A DNA stretch of 64,000 bases from Wyeomyia smithii (GCF_029784165.1 NC_073696.1:243582892-243646891), one strand, 5' to 3'; numbered from the stretch's first letter, positions 34,743 through 46,892 are shown. Program-made: numbers and translations. The notes: generated by a model not told the origin, from the letters alone.

Positions 34743-36353
34743 CAGTGGCGTAGCTACGGTTTGGTGAGCCTGGTGCGGTAACAAAAACGTGGGCCCCCAA
34801 TTAAAATGACTGGGCAGTTTTTTCTTTCATAAAAGGAATTAAGACAAAAAAAAACTTAGGTTTTTCTGCTTATTTATTCCGTTGTCCGCAAAATCAATAA
34901 TTAGGCATTTAGATACCCACTTTTTGAGCCGTTTGGTTGGCAAAATCAGAAATTACAGATTCAAAATTAATGGAATCAGTGATTTCACGTTCGATTGATA
35001 AAATGGCAAGGTTTGTTAATCTCAAGTTACTCATCGTTGACCTCAAATAGTTCTTGATCAACTTTAACTTAGAGAAACTTGATGAAATTTAACTTAGACC
35101 AACTGTTCTCGGGTGCATATAGTCTCGCGTGAACGCAGAGTATTTCCCTCGCTCTGTTTCATGTTTTCAAGTCAGCCACACAGAAACACAGATAGACAGC
35201 GTTTTCCAGACTTGGTAAAAGCACCGCTCCGAGCCGCTCGGTGACATTGCCAAATTATAGACACCAAGCACCACGAGCATATTATCGTCTTATGTGACAT
35301 TCGTAGCAAGCACCAGCAAGAGCTAAAAAAGTTACGAATGCAGTGCGATAATCTTGTGTTCGTCACCTGGAGGCACGTTGAGCGTTTTTTTCTGTTTCGT
35401 TTTGTTTTGATCCGTGAAGAGATATTTGCTGTGTAATACCTTTCTTAATTTGTTGCGCACCAAGCTGAAGACCAAAGCACCTAGCCCGAGTGCGTGTGGG
35501 TTATGGAGCTAGAGCTACAATCAAGCTCTGCTTGAGATGCTGTGCGTACTTTACCAAATTTGATTAAGAATTTCGTAATATATTTTTCAATATAAACTCG
35601 TTTTTTGAATAAAGATTGATGATTATGCTTCCTGAAACGACGGAAAGTATCAAAATAGTGTCTTGATTATATTCCACTTTTTTTCTGGCTGAAGGCTCAA
35701 ACATATAAAGCAATCTAAACCTCATATTACAGAGAATATTTACCGAAACGCATGCATTCTTTAAACGAAACAAACAAATCCAAGTAATTGCAACTGTTGC
35801 AATGTTCTTTTGAAACTATTAAACAGAGTATCATTTTGCTGCTTCATTACATTAAATTTCATTTCATTGAATTCATGACATTTACTTTCAAAAACAACAC
35901 AAATATATAGTCACCCACTCACCCGCATACGTCGTCAGCGCTCACCCTCTGCACTAGCTGTAACGTGTAATATACATAGCAAAGATAAGCAGAGTATAAG
36001 GAGACGGAGATGCCACGAAGCAAAAAAGCAAGCAAAATGATTGGAGGCTGCACCGTGCGCTCTATGTAACTTTAGAAGAACACCAACGAAGAGATATCCG
36101 CTCTGTGGTGGTATTCTTCATTCTTCGCGTGTCGAATCTTCAACCGAAGCACCCAGCTCAAGTGCGTGATACCTAGCAAGCAAGAGCTCAATTTTTGTTC
36201 CGCCTCTAGTGCAGTGTGTGCTTTACCAAGTCTGGTTTTCAGCATTGCAAAAAATCGCTCCTCCATTGCGTGTTTCCACGTTGCATCGAATGTTTTCTGC
36301 GATCTGCGCCTGGTGCGGACCGCACCAACCGCACCCCCCTAGCTACGCTACTG
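34743..36353. mobile_element. Non-autonomous hAT element, 1.6 kb
   Basis: The ends CAGTGGCGTAGCTA / TAGCTACGCTACTG are perfect inverted repeats. Flanks are CTAAGCCC (34735-34742) and CTAAGCAC (36354-36361), an 8-bp duplication with one mismatch. No intact transposase lies inside. Small frames such as 36072-36266 (minus) are not recognisable hAT domains. It sits between a SINE and a hAT transposase fragment. Confidence 0.82.
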
Positions 36354-36361
36354 CTAAGCAC

Positions 36362-36675
36362 AGAACCACCAAAAAACCCGACGTGGTCAGCTTCAAAAAT
36401 CGCAAAGTTGTCATTCAAAAATTCCAAATCATGTTTTATGGACCCCCTGACGTTGCGGTTGCTGTTGGATTCATTCCTTAACAGTTCACTAGCAATGACC
36501 GATTTTTCAGAATGTACTCCAGCCTAAGTTGAAGCGCAACGTCTACTTCATACAGTGAACAGAACTCTTGACAAAACTGCCCTACTGCAGCTTGTATAGG
36601 CTCAAGAGCTTGAATTAGTTCCATCACAATCTCCAACTCTTCCTCGGTAAAGTTGTATTTGATTTGCATCTTCAA
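36362..36675 (-). pseudogene. hAT transposase fragment
   Basis: The minus-strand frame contains FTEEELEIVMELIQALEPIQ, the helical segment common in hAT transposases before the C-terminal catalytic and dimerisation region, then DVALQLRLEYILKN. After a frameshift near 36495 the reading continues in another frame (RNESNSNRNVRGSIKHDLEF, then FLNDNFAIFEAD) to about 36362. It covers only about 100 residues of a protein usually around 600 long and lacks visible catalytic residues. It is broken off where the SINE and the 34743-36353 element meet it. Confidence 0.65.
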
Positions 36676-36737
36676 ATCAATTCGAGTTCTTGGTAATTGG
36701 TATATTTTACCGAGATTACGAGAAGATGGGTTATAAG

Positions 36738-37008
36738 TAAGGATATAACGGATATCCGCATCCGCAAATGCGGAACATCCGCATGAAAATTGACACCCGC
36801 ATTCACATCCGCTTCCGCTTCATACCATCGCCCATTGGGATATTAAAAAAATATCGCTTCATAAAAATTATTAGAAAAATTTTCCTGCTCGCTTAAATAA
36901 CTTTTACACTGGGAAGGGAAATGGTCATCCGCATAAAAATGGGCATCCGCATCTACATCTGCATCCGTAATCACATATGTCTGAAAAATCATATCCGTAA
37001 CATCCCTG
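36738..37008. mobile_element. hAT-type MITE rich in GCATCCGC
   Basis: Left end TAAGGATATAACGGATAT, right end ATATCCGTAACATCCCTG, flanked by GTTATAAG (36730-36737) and GTTATTAG (37009-37016), an 8-bp duplication with one mismatch. The interior has about ten GCATCCGC-like units on one strand. 271 bp, non-coding. Confidence 0.75.
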
Positions 37009-37016
37009 GTTATTAG

Positions 37017-38699
37017 CAGCTTCCTGGACAAATTTCATCTTTTACAACACGGACGACATTCTTAATAAGACCATTTCGGTTTACAAGTGTTGAGTTAATA
37101 TTGTTTTCATTCCATTAGCTGTGTGTGAACAGAAGGTTATTCAACTTAATTTATTTCTTTTTAACCGCTTGGGCGAAATAAGACATACGACAGATTTCCA
37201 TCGATATCGGTGCAGACTAATCATCCACCGAATTCCGGCCATGATTAAAAAAATAGTCTCCCTTTCATCTGGATCATCCAGGGAACCTCCACCCTCTAGT
37301 ATTTCCTTTGGAAAATATACTTGTGTTTTAAATGCAAATACTGTTGTAACTTACTTTTTGTTTTCACTCTAATAAACATCACGATCGTGAATGGTTCCCG
37401 CGACAAATCGGTCAAAAAATTATAATTTTTTTTTTCAAAACAGCCTTCTTGAGCCAAACAAAGGGCCGTATTCCAGTGTTGTCAGCACTGCCAGCAATAG
37501 CGTGCGCGAGTATACAGAGCAGATAGTTTGAAATTAGATGTGAATTAGATGTGTTCTTAACTGTGAAGTGAAAGGATTCTACAGGTTTTATCAGTTTTAT
37601 TACGCCACATTTAACTTCACAGCGACTTCTCGTGAAAATTGAAATAACCCGTTTTCACTCAGTATTATTCAGCGTCGATTTTTGAAGAGCAGGTAATATA
37701 AAAAAAAATCAATAATACTACATGAGATAATAACGTCACGAGACCCCATCAATGTGCATTTAATTGGTATTTCATTTAAGAAAAAAAACTATATCATGGT
37801 CCTTCAATTGTTCGCCTTTTATTGTTTAGTGTTTCACATCGTCTGGCATCAATACACCTGCTAAGGACACCGTATCATCGATGCGAAACCGTACGATCAG
37901 CCGATAACCACCACCCCGGGGGATCCCAGAAATCGCACGTACTGCATACATGTACATGTGAGAGTGTACTTGTCTTGAAAGTGTACGATCGCATCTGCAT
38001 CTGCAGTCCAGGAAGGAAGCCCACCAATCTTATTAATTCATCGGCATTCAATTTGCATACGGCCATTTGTCATAGCCTGCTTTGGCAGCCACATTAATAA
38101 GGGCCGAAAGGGGCGTCGCCTTTTTGCCAGCTATTACAAAACTGTTCCGCCGTGTTTCATAAATTATGCAACAAATTTAGAATCTACTCGCAACGCCTGT
38201 CGGTTGTAGCTAGGGTGGGGGTACGTGGCGGTGGCACCGATGGCACTTACCGACTGCCAAGTACAAAGGATATTGCCCCCACGTCTGTCGCCGCTTCCTA
38301 TACCGCTGCTAATCCTAGCCAACAAAAAGTCCCGTGTCAAACAAAAAGGACGGCCAGCCTGCTCCGATCGGCTTGTACTGGTTGTAGCATGTAAATGCAT
38401 ACTTCCTTTATTCCTTGCTGCCATGACACATGACACTTTTCTGCCGACTCGACATGTACTCGGTTGTGTGTGAATGTGTGTGCAGGTACATATTAGTGTG
38501 CATTTTAAAGACAGGTTGTTTGGAGAAATATATTTTAAACTAGCAATTGCTGCATTGGCTGCGACAACGACCGTTGCACAGTGGGGCGACTCCATACAAA
38601 GGCTGGCCAAGCAAAAAAAGTGTCGATAAATGCGACAAAAACTTGGTATTTACATAATTTTGGGGCGCTGAACACGAATTTGGCATCCATTTTTTGTTT
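37017..38699. other. Gene-less stretch, GC-rich at 37.8-38.6 kb
   Basis: The 37.8-38.6 kb island is unique in the window and GC-rich. ORFs on both strands (37822-38097 plus, 38164-38610 minus, 38225-38473 plus) overlap and show no domain. Possible regulatory DNA. Confidence 0.4.
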
Positions 38700-38843
38700 G
38701 GGGCCGTCCACAAAATACGAAAGCCAATTTTAATATTTTTTTGGCCTTTTTTTTCCTTTTTTATAGAATTATATTATCTTTGACCACAAGTAGTGCCACC
38801 GGGCGTCCTTCCCATTAAAAAAACGTAATTTATGGACGACCCC
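38700..38843. mobile_element. Short TIR element (GGGGYCGTCCA ends)
   Basis: GGGGCCGTCCACAAAATACG at the left and CGTAATTTATGGACGACCCC at the right are inverted repeats with four mismatches over 20 bp. About 144 bp. Ends of this type are common in insect MITEs; the superfamily is not assigned here. Confidence 0.65.
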
Positions 38844-40981
38844 TCGAACTAAACAAATTTTGCCTAGATATATGTATTTTTTTAATAAACTAAAACAACA
38901 TAAGTAATATAAATAGATGAAGAAAAAAAAATAAGTAATATAAACTAATTACAAATTGAAAAAATCATCAACAGCATCATCATCATTCGCTGTGATCGCT
39001 TAAATCTCGTGTTGAACTGTTTCTAGGAAATTTGAAGTTCATTATACTTATCAGCAAGAAAAATGTCTTTCGCTGCAATTTTCATTTCTTCTAGTAATTT
39101 TCGATGTTTCATTGTTTCATATATATGTTATCTTCCTAATCCGGTTTTTATGGTTGAGAGAGGACATTTAAATACATGTATAACACCATGAATTGACAAC
39201 TTACTAGACATTGAATTAGGTGGTGCCGCTGAAATTGAAGGCTCCATAATAAAATTCAACGAATTTATGAATTTGAAAACTAAGACACTGGAATGACACA
39301 ACGTTCGAAACGAATACGAAAAAATGCGGAGGGCGACGACTGTTCTTTGATTTTTTCTCATAAAGCAAAATGTGTGTTTTACTTTTGTATGCAAACGAGT
39401 GCGAAGCAAAAGCAATCTTCAAACGGGCTATTGTTGGCCGGAGTTTGATGGTATGAATTTGCTGCTAAATTTGACACTCCAATCAGTTTAACGAATTTCA
39501 TGATCATAAATTGAAAAGGGCTGAATGTTTTAGTATTGTTTCAAACTTGCAGGAAATGATAAAGTTTGAGATAAATAAAATTTCAGATTTGTTTACTGTT
39601 TTCTTGTTTAACACTTATTTCATAACTTTTCATTGATAAATTTTGTGATTTTTGCCCAAATTTATATTTTATCCTTACGGATTGAGTACGATATCATAAA
39701 TTTTCATTAATGGGGTATCATGGTTATGATTAAAATTAATCCTGGATGAAATTTCAACTTCAAAAATAAAAACTAAAAAAATCTGCAATCGCTTTTTTCA
39801 CTAAAGTGACAATTTGCGCAGTTTTGCGCAGCAGCGGACAGTATGCATTTGAAAGCTTATGTTTTTACCTAAATTTTGAATGCAGTCACAACCGTGGCAA
39901 ACTGCGGCAACTAAACTTTTAAGCTACTTTTCTACAAAAAATCACGTTTTTTCTAATTTTTTCTAGTGTCAGGCCTACTACGATCAAATTTTACAATATC
40001 TAATGAAAAGGGTTTGTTTTGCACAATATTTACAACAACTTTTCCTTTGACGTCAAATAAATCCAAGCTATCATTGAAGCTACAGAGCGTTTCAAAGTAA
40101 TGTACTTTTTTTCAAGAAAAAGACAAAAACCATCAGTTCGCCAAGCTTTGAAAAGTCATAAAAAATACAGATTTTATTATATTGCGCCCGAATTTTGGAT
40201 TTAGACAATTGAATGTTATAGCAATAAAGGAAAAATATTATGAAACAGCTAAAGAAAAAAATTTTTTTTTGGCTGATGGCCAGCGATTCCCCACTGTGCG
40301 TTGTTACAATACTTTACATACCCACCCTACCTTTTTAGTTTATACCCCTACGAGTTCTAGTGTGTAAGGACGCGACGATGAAGACGACAATATACATAGT
40401 CTGTTTTTCGTTTAGTTAGCCATTATACAATGACTGCCTCCTTTTTTGTTTAAATTTTGTTCGTAACTCAGTCCAGGTGAGTGATTTCGAAATTTTGCGA
40501 AATAGGGGAGTTTGCAAAAATACCACGAAACATTTGCGTTTCATTAGTATATTTCATTATCTATTATTGAACCAAGTAAAGAATATTTATTTATTACGCA
40601 ATTTGTTGACAAGAGTTGACAATCGGAGCAATCGTCTCAAAACAGAACACTTGCTAGTACGTGCAGGTCTAGTAGGTATTACTATCTCTAAATTTTCGAA
40701 CATACATATATTTATTAGCTGAGAATGTTTAAATTTTTTTAGATGAGTTCTAATTTGCCAGGTGATTTTGTAGGCAGAAAGTTAAAAAGAAATTGCAAAT
40801 ATTCCGAAATCCGGTACAACTACGAAAAAGCTATCTATCGAAAAAGCTTCAATCAATTTTATTAAAGCAAAATTATCCAAAGGTACCACAACAACGTTGT
40901 TCGAGACCCTACAGAAAGTTCTTATTCATCATACGATGCATAATTACCGCTGAAAGGTGGTATTATCATTCTAACCAATAC
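38844..40981. other. AT-rich stretch, no gene
   Basis: Small ORFs (39128-39415 minus, 40182-40367, 40477-40722 and 40793-40993 plus) are short, AT-driven in composition and lack domains. No repeat boundary could be fixed. Confidence 0.35.
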
Positions 40982-40985
40982 TTAG

Positions 40986-41059
40986 CCCTCTAGTTGTTTA
41001 TAAAGATTCAATGTGACTTTTTCGAAGTTCGTCTGAAAATTAACTTGGGCACTAGAGGG
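40986..41059. mobile_element. piggyBac-type MITE, copy 3, internally deleted
   Basis: 74 bp with CCCTCTAG at the left and GGGCACTAGAGGG at the right, TTAA on the right (41060-41063) and TTAG on the left. The retained part matches the right half of copy 1 (TTTTTCGAAGTYCGTC). The left TTAA has one mutation. Confidence 0.75.
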
Positions 41060-41063
41060 TTAA

Positions 41064-42931
41064 GATTTTTAAAGATCATTGAATTGATTTGCAGAGGCTT
41101 CTTAATCATACAGCATCAATATTACTTTAACTTGTTATGAATGAACTGATATAATGAAAAAAAATCATTTTTATTTCCTTCTTCTATTAAAATGGGGTAT
41201 GGATGAAACAACGTTGAATGAATACAATAAACAATTGATTAAAAACTGAAAGCTCGATGTTTTTTCTGTCATCGCTGGTACCACTTAAATCGATGGATGA
41301 AGATAATGTTGCTTGAGTAAACTATTGTCCATTATTGGCAAGATTCTACGACCAGTTGTCACACAAATGGTCAAAGAATCTGTTAATTCAACTTGCAAAG
41401 AACACGGCCATATGATGTCTTTAATTTCGAGCTAAAATAAAACATCATCAAAAACCATCAACTCAATAACAAACAGTACGTCAGCACAAAGATGCTATCT
41501 GTGTAAATCAATATCGTCACAGTTTCATGAGATGGAAAACAACGCTTTTATATTCTTTCGACTGCCAGTCTGCTACAACTGAATCCATCGGTGGTACGTG
41601 TCAAACGTAATTAGCATGTTATTATTTTACTACATTACCGACAATATTGTAAGAAGTATTACTCGAATGCGATGCAAAAACTAGCTTCGCTAACCAATAA
41701 ACGTAAAATTGGAATCGTTACGTCTATCTTTTTGATGTCTGTGATGAAGAAGTGAACCAATCCAATTTCGAATGATCCTTGCTATCTATGTAGCATAAAC
41801 ATCTGTATGAAATTCGCAGATTTTATGAATCTGTGTAAATCTGAGTATTTTCTCAAAAATCTGTAGTCAAATTATGCAGATTATCATCATCTGATATATG
41901 TGCTTGGAGGCCACTTTCCTAATGAATTCTTCAACACTGTTACTCACTACACTGAGGATACTTTAACCTTTCAAGTACAAATCTCAAATCCTCGTCAAAA
42001 AGTTTCTTGTGATAGAAATCAATATTGTTGATCGGCGATAAACATTCGATCTTTCTCAGCGCTTGTGTCAACTTCGCCTCTCACTCCATGAGTGAACGAA
42101 TACGGAGAATCGCGAAGAGAGTTTATTCCGTCGCAGAAAATTGCAAGTGTTGATGGTGAAAAGGTTTTTAAATCGTTTTGCAGAATGTTGCTTCGAATAA
42201 AGTTACTCAATTTATTCGACGGTTTAATTTCATCGAAGGCTTTTTGCAATTAAGAAGTTTTTGTCTATTGTTGACGAGAAAAAGTAGACGTTCTTAAAGA
42301 AAATTTGATTTATTCCTCTTTAAGATACATTTTTCCCTAACCGAAAAAAAATATTGAACACTTGAGAAAAGTCTATAATCGGCTTTCCGTCGAAACTTTT
42401 TCAGAGTGCCGGTGCTCTACATAGTTCTGTATACCAAGGATGCCAAAATCTTAAAGGATTTAGGCGACACTAAGACAGATTCGTTGGGTTACGTGTTGAG
42501 ACAAGAAGAACGGGGAATTTTTTGAAATTCATAACGAACTGTGCTATGCGTTTGCGCCATGCTGCTTGTTTCGACGCTACTTGAAACAGAACTGAGCAAG
42601 AAGAAACAAAACTAAAAATACTAGCATTAAGAGGAGAGAAAGCTTACATATACATACTAATATTTTGTTATGAAACGTGTTTGTTGTTGAGTAAGAGAAC
42701 TTCTAAAAGAAATTCTAAGACTTTGGTCGTCACCGATTACACCGATGCAACTATATATGATTTTTTCATGTATTTTGACGCAAAAACAAATTCCCCCGAG
42801 ATTGAACCCATTTCACCATAAGGGGCAACAGTGGCGCCATTTTTGATTTTTGAGAAATCGGATTTTGTTTTAAAGCCAAATATCAAAATTCTGAGAGTTT
42901 GCCAACATATTAGCATTTTCTTACCCATCCC
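41064..42931. other. AT-rich stretch with repeat fragments, no confirmed gene
   Basis: Contains a fragment of family B near 41938-42000 and a minus-strand ORF at 42019-42249 (76 codons, no recognised domain, preceded by an in-frame stop). Confidence 0.35.
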
Positions 42932-42938
42932 CCTTTAT

Positions 42939-42978
42939 GTCTGACGTTTCGGCCTTTGGACTTAGCCTTCCTCAGGGG
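42939..42978 (-). other. Penelope-type hammerhead-like motif, incomplete
   Basis: On the minus strand: CTGAGGA (fits the hammerhead core CUGANGA), a short stem-loop (GGC...GCC) and then GAAAC followed by GTC. This order is that of the hammerhead ribozymes known in the terminal repeats of Penelope-like elements. The 5' strand carrying the cleavage site was not found upstream, so this is at most a remnant. A Penelope-like coding fragment starts about 220 bp away on the opposite strand; inverted terminal repeats are known in such elements. Confidence 0.4.
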
Positions 42979-43199
42979 ATCTACAAATTTATTGAAACAT
43001 TTCATAGAGATATTACTTTTTTTTTCTTCAAAACCTCTAACATTGTTTTTTTTTTCTCAAAAAACTTACATCAAGTTGTACCGTTTTTTGTTCAGCATAC
43101 AATGCTTCATGATAGGTTGTTGTAGCTATCGATACCAATATAATACCCCACTCAGTTTCTGCACGGAATATTCTAGATGACGTTATGTTGCAGTGTTAC

Positions 43200-43559
43200 G
43201 TCCAACGGGTCCTTTACATTCGTATACCGTATTTTGGTGGTACGTGCAGAAAGTGCAGAAAGTCAACGTCATCACAAACTCCGCTAAGCGGGTAACAAGT
43301 CTAACATCACATCCAGAAGAAAAACGGTTAAAAAAGTCAAAGTCGGCGCAATGATTATCCCTCATCGTTGATAAATCGCGTCATCAATCGGGCCCTAATC
43401 GAACGTCAACAAGTCTCACGAGATACACAGGATCAAATAACGCAATATGCATCAGTTCCAGGTTTAAGTAATACTATCGTCAGGTGCCTTAAAAAAGATT
43501 ATCCACCGATCACTATACTGCCTATAATCGCATATCAGTCTCATCCGGAAAATCATTGA
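43200..43559 (+). pseudogene. Penelope-like element coding fragment (RT thumb region)
   Basis: From 43350 the frame reads NDYPSSLINRVINRALIE, then QYASVPGLSNTIVRCLKKDY, and ends at 43557-43559. The order NxYPxxLINxxI then a VPGLS block with a following hydrophobic/lysine stretch is the pattern found after the RT domain in Penelope-like elements, before the GIY-YIG endonuclease. Upstream (43200-43349) the frame is shifted by one base and is partly lost. RT catalytic motifs and GIY-YIG are absent here, so this is a short truncated relic. Assignment is from motif pattern only. Confidence 0.6.
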
Positions 43560-43964
43560 GTTGAGGAAACAGCGCTTGAAGATGTTTTTATTGTTTTGGG
43601 CATTTCACCAGTTTGGGGTGGGTTTTTCTTATTTTTTCGACATAATGTAATGAAATAGACCTTAATCATAACTTCTTCATTAAAGAATTGCCTTCTTCGT
43701 GAAAATTACTATGAAAAATAAGGAAGAGACTGATATGATATCATTTAGGCCATCGAGTAGCAAAATAATCGCATACCGTGCGGACCCGAAATCCGTACAC
43801 TTAAGCACTCGAGAATATTGATTGATCAATATAAAATCGTAGAATAACAGTGCCTTTTCAATAATAGTTTTTGGTAATGTTTTGTTCTTTGTTTTATCGA
43901 TATTTACAATCACAAAACTGTAAAACTGCTCTTAATTGTGTTTATTTCATGTAAATAATTCGCA

Positions 43965-44096
43965 TCTCTTGATTCGAAATCCGTACACTCTTCTGTGGTT
44001 GAATCAAAATCCGTACAGTTTCGAATCAAAATCCGTACACAGACGATTCAAAATCCATACACCTTTGATTCGAAATCCGTACAGCAATGTGATTGC
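43965..44096. repeat. Left subterminal repeat array of the pogo-like element
   Basis: Five direct copies of a motif close to GATTCGAAATCCGTACA, spaced about 20-35 bp, at about 43972, 44003, 44026, 44045 and 44068. Some have AAAATCCGTAC or CCATAC variants. All match the inner part of the TIR. Such arrays are usually transposase binding sites. Confidence 0.85.
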
Positions 44097-44521
44097 TACA
44101 AATGATTATGAAAGATTGTTGATATGATCCGAAAGGAAATTATTTTGTTGATGAACCACTGTTTGAACTATTTATGTAAATATGCACGCTCCAAGTAGAC
44201 GACATTATCTTAGCAATAAGAATTTATCATTATTGATGTATTGATAATATTCAAAAAAGGGCTTCATAGCTCAAGCGCTGAGATCACGGCAATCAAATTC
44301 AGAGATCAATTTTGTGATCTTCCCCATACAAACGAAAATCTAAATTGGAAAATCGTTCGACTGTCTTGAAAACGTAGCGTTTTTTGTGCTTGACAAACTG
44401 GCTGGCTGTGACAATTGCAATATGGAAAGAAAGAAGACGAGAAATAATTTAAAACATCTATTTTTAATATATCTCAAAAACATAAAACTGGTTGTAATAG
44501 AGCTATAGCTAAATTATCTTA

Positions 44522-46892
44522 TTAATTAGTGTACGAAATTAAGGTATAAGTTTTATAAAATTCAGTTGCTCGTGTTCTGTTTCTGCTTGGTATTCTTTGC
44601 CGCCGCTGGTTTTTTTTCAATGCCTTCTTTTGCTTCCTCAATACCTCTTTTTGCTTCCTAGCTTCCAACTTTCTTCTCTGTTCCTCTAGTGGAATCTTTT
44701 TTTTGTTTTCTCGCTCCTCAATTCGTCGTTTTTTTGCATTCTCTTTTTCCATCTTCTCTTGTTCTCCCTGTATGTATATTTCGGCCCATCCTTCGCTGGT
44801 GGCTACAGCTGGAAATTTCCGTTTTGTTTTCTTCTGTCTGTTTCCTACAACTCCCATATGAGTATTGGAGATATTACCAAGGTGATTTGGCTCGGTTTCT
44901 ACCCGGGTCGTTTCTTGATATGGTTCACATAATTCTAATAATAGAATACCAACGTTACAAACACGATAACATATCCGATAAATCTTTAGAGCATTTACCT
45001 GCTTCTGCTTCTGGTTTTTCTGAATCATGGCTCAAGTTGTTGCTAAAATCGGACACATCGGGTCCAGGAACATTGATGAAAGACGAATCTATCAGTTGAA
45101 TAGAAAAACAGCATTGTGAAAATGGTATGTTCAACAAGTCACTAAATTAAAGCCGCAAAATAAAAATTAGCATCAAAAAAGTGATATGACTAAAATAGAA
45201 ATAGATAAAAATAAAAATCTGTTTACCTTCTGTCGTATTAGTCGCTTCATTATTCAATGAATTAGCGGAATCGTCGGCGAATGAAGCGTGATCTCCTTCT
45301 ATCATGACAAACGGTGCATCGATTATTATGAATTCCGGGAGGCCTTCGATCTCATCCATCGTATTACGCCAAAAATAAAACATTGTTGTATCCTCCACTG
45401 GTCTTGACCAGATAAGATTATTACGCTGTTCTCGAAATAGAGATAGCTTCTCTGGTGTCAACTTTTTGTTCATCATCTGCATGAAGTGCAAATTTCTATC
45501 CATCTCTGGGGCTTGACAGTCATCAGCGGATGGTACATTTTCTGTGAGGGATGAAGGTCTATCGAAAGGTTTAGGAAATAATTCGTAATCTAGTGCATTC
45601 GCATCGAATGGATATAAGCCACATTTACGAAACCCATTGATCAATGACGCTTCCTTGTTTGCCATTCTATCTATAGCTCCTCCTGCCATGATTTTTTCAA
45701 GGGCGCAAAAAAAGCTACATTTAAAGGCTGCATCACGTGAGTAGCATTTGGGAACAGGGATACCAAGATAATTTTTTTGGTTTTACAAAATTCTACTGTT
45801 TCAAATGACGTGTGGGAAGAGTGGCAATACTGCAGAAATAAACTCATAAAAAGCATCCGAGTTCATCCATCCTGAGTCCGAGCGACCAACCGCCCAACCT
45901 TTTGGAACACTGTTTGTGATGCTAGCTGGAATCCTGGATTTGTAAGGAAACAATATCAGTGGTGGTACGAGATTCCCAGCGGCTGATCCCGAAATTAAGA
46001 CCGAATAATTTTCTTTGTCGCTGTTTGCTGACAATGCCTGAACTGCCTTACAGTCTTTTGCTGCAAGCACTCGTTGCTTGCGTGGTACAAGAAAGAATGC
46101 CGTCTCATCCATGTTAAAGATTCTAGTTGGATCAGTCAGGACATCTTCGACATGGTTTTGCAACAAATGATCATTTACATTATGGAACCATTCCCGTACA
46201 CCGGCTTCAGTTATCGCTCTTTTCTTAGCGATATTGTTCGCCGTTCTTTTCGCTAGCTCTGGATGACGTTTCAGAAAACGCCGCATCCAACCGCGTGAAG
46301 GAATAGAATTTTTGAAAGATTTTGCCTTTTGAAACGATTCTGCCAACTTCCCGACATATGAAATTACCTACAGAGATACGAAATTGCAAGAGCGATCCTT
46401 TGTGTTAGTTGATTAGAGCTGTAGCGTAGCGTAGTCGGGCAGAACCGTAGCGTGCAGTTGGTGGGGTTAACCACGCTGAGGGAATCTGCACTAGAAGGGC
46501 GCCGAAAGAGCTAAAATGATGCCTTGTAACGCAATCAAAGGGCTTCAAATATGCTCTCCACCAAGGGCACAGGGATGTCACGCTACGGTTCTGTTGGTCA
46601 GAAAAACCATGGATGGAGGGTAGATAGTTGTCAAAATATGTACCTGTTTTTCGCCGACAGGAAAACCTGCAGCGGCCATTGCAAGCACCCACTGCACGAT
46701 CGACTCCTCTTCTACAGCCGTAAATACTGGAGGGGCACCTTTTTGATTTGAGTATCGATTCAACATCGCATCTCTTATGGTGGTGAATGGTACTGAGAAT
46801 GCTCTCGATGCTTCCCGGTACGATTTACCCTCACGAACCATAGCCCCAGCTTGTTCTAAATCTTTCGACGTATACTTGGTAGTCATGTCCAT
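44522..46892 (-). pseudogene. pogo-like DDE transposase, five exons, disrupted in exon 2
   Basis: Exon 1 (46892-46644) encodes an N-terminal helix-turn-helix: YTSKDLEQAGAMVREGKSYR then ASRAFSVPFTTIRDAM. Exon 2 starts at 46367 with the CENP-B-type domain (RGWMRRFLKRHPELAKR) and the first catalytic Asp in NMDETAF. It then has a deletion after AFYEFIS: the expected DGHSSH appears as CHSSHTSFE in another frame, losing the second Asp. The third acidic position reads MQPLN (Asp to Asn). A second frameshift/deletion follows KKSW. NGFRKCGLYPF and the rest run to 45227. Exon 4 of the original layout is 45088-44999, and the last exon runs from 44934 to the stop at 44522, with a Lys/Glu-rich coiled tail. 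Introns 46643-46368, 45226-45089 and 44998-44935 all have GT-AG ends and keep frame (phases 0, 1, 1). The break in exon 2 is counted as an exon junction only for convenience. Start chosen as the ATG before DMTTKYTS. Confidence 0.88.

Noticed and set aside
44689..45099. 136-aa plus-strand ORF inside the pogo-like element
   Set aside because: Antisense to the transposase C-terminal exons, whose minus-strand frame and splice sites are clear.
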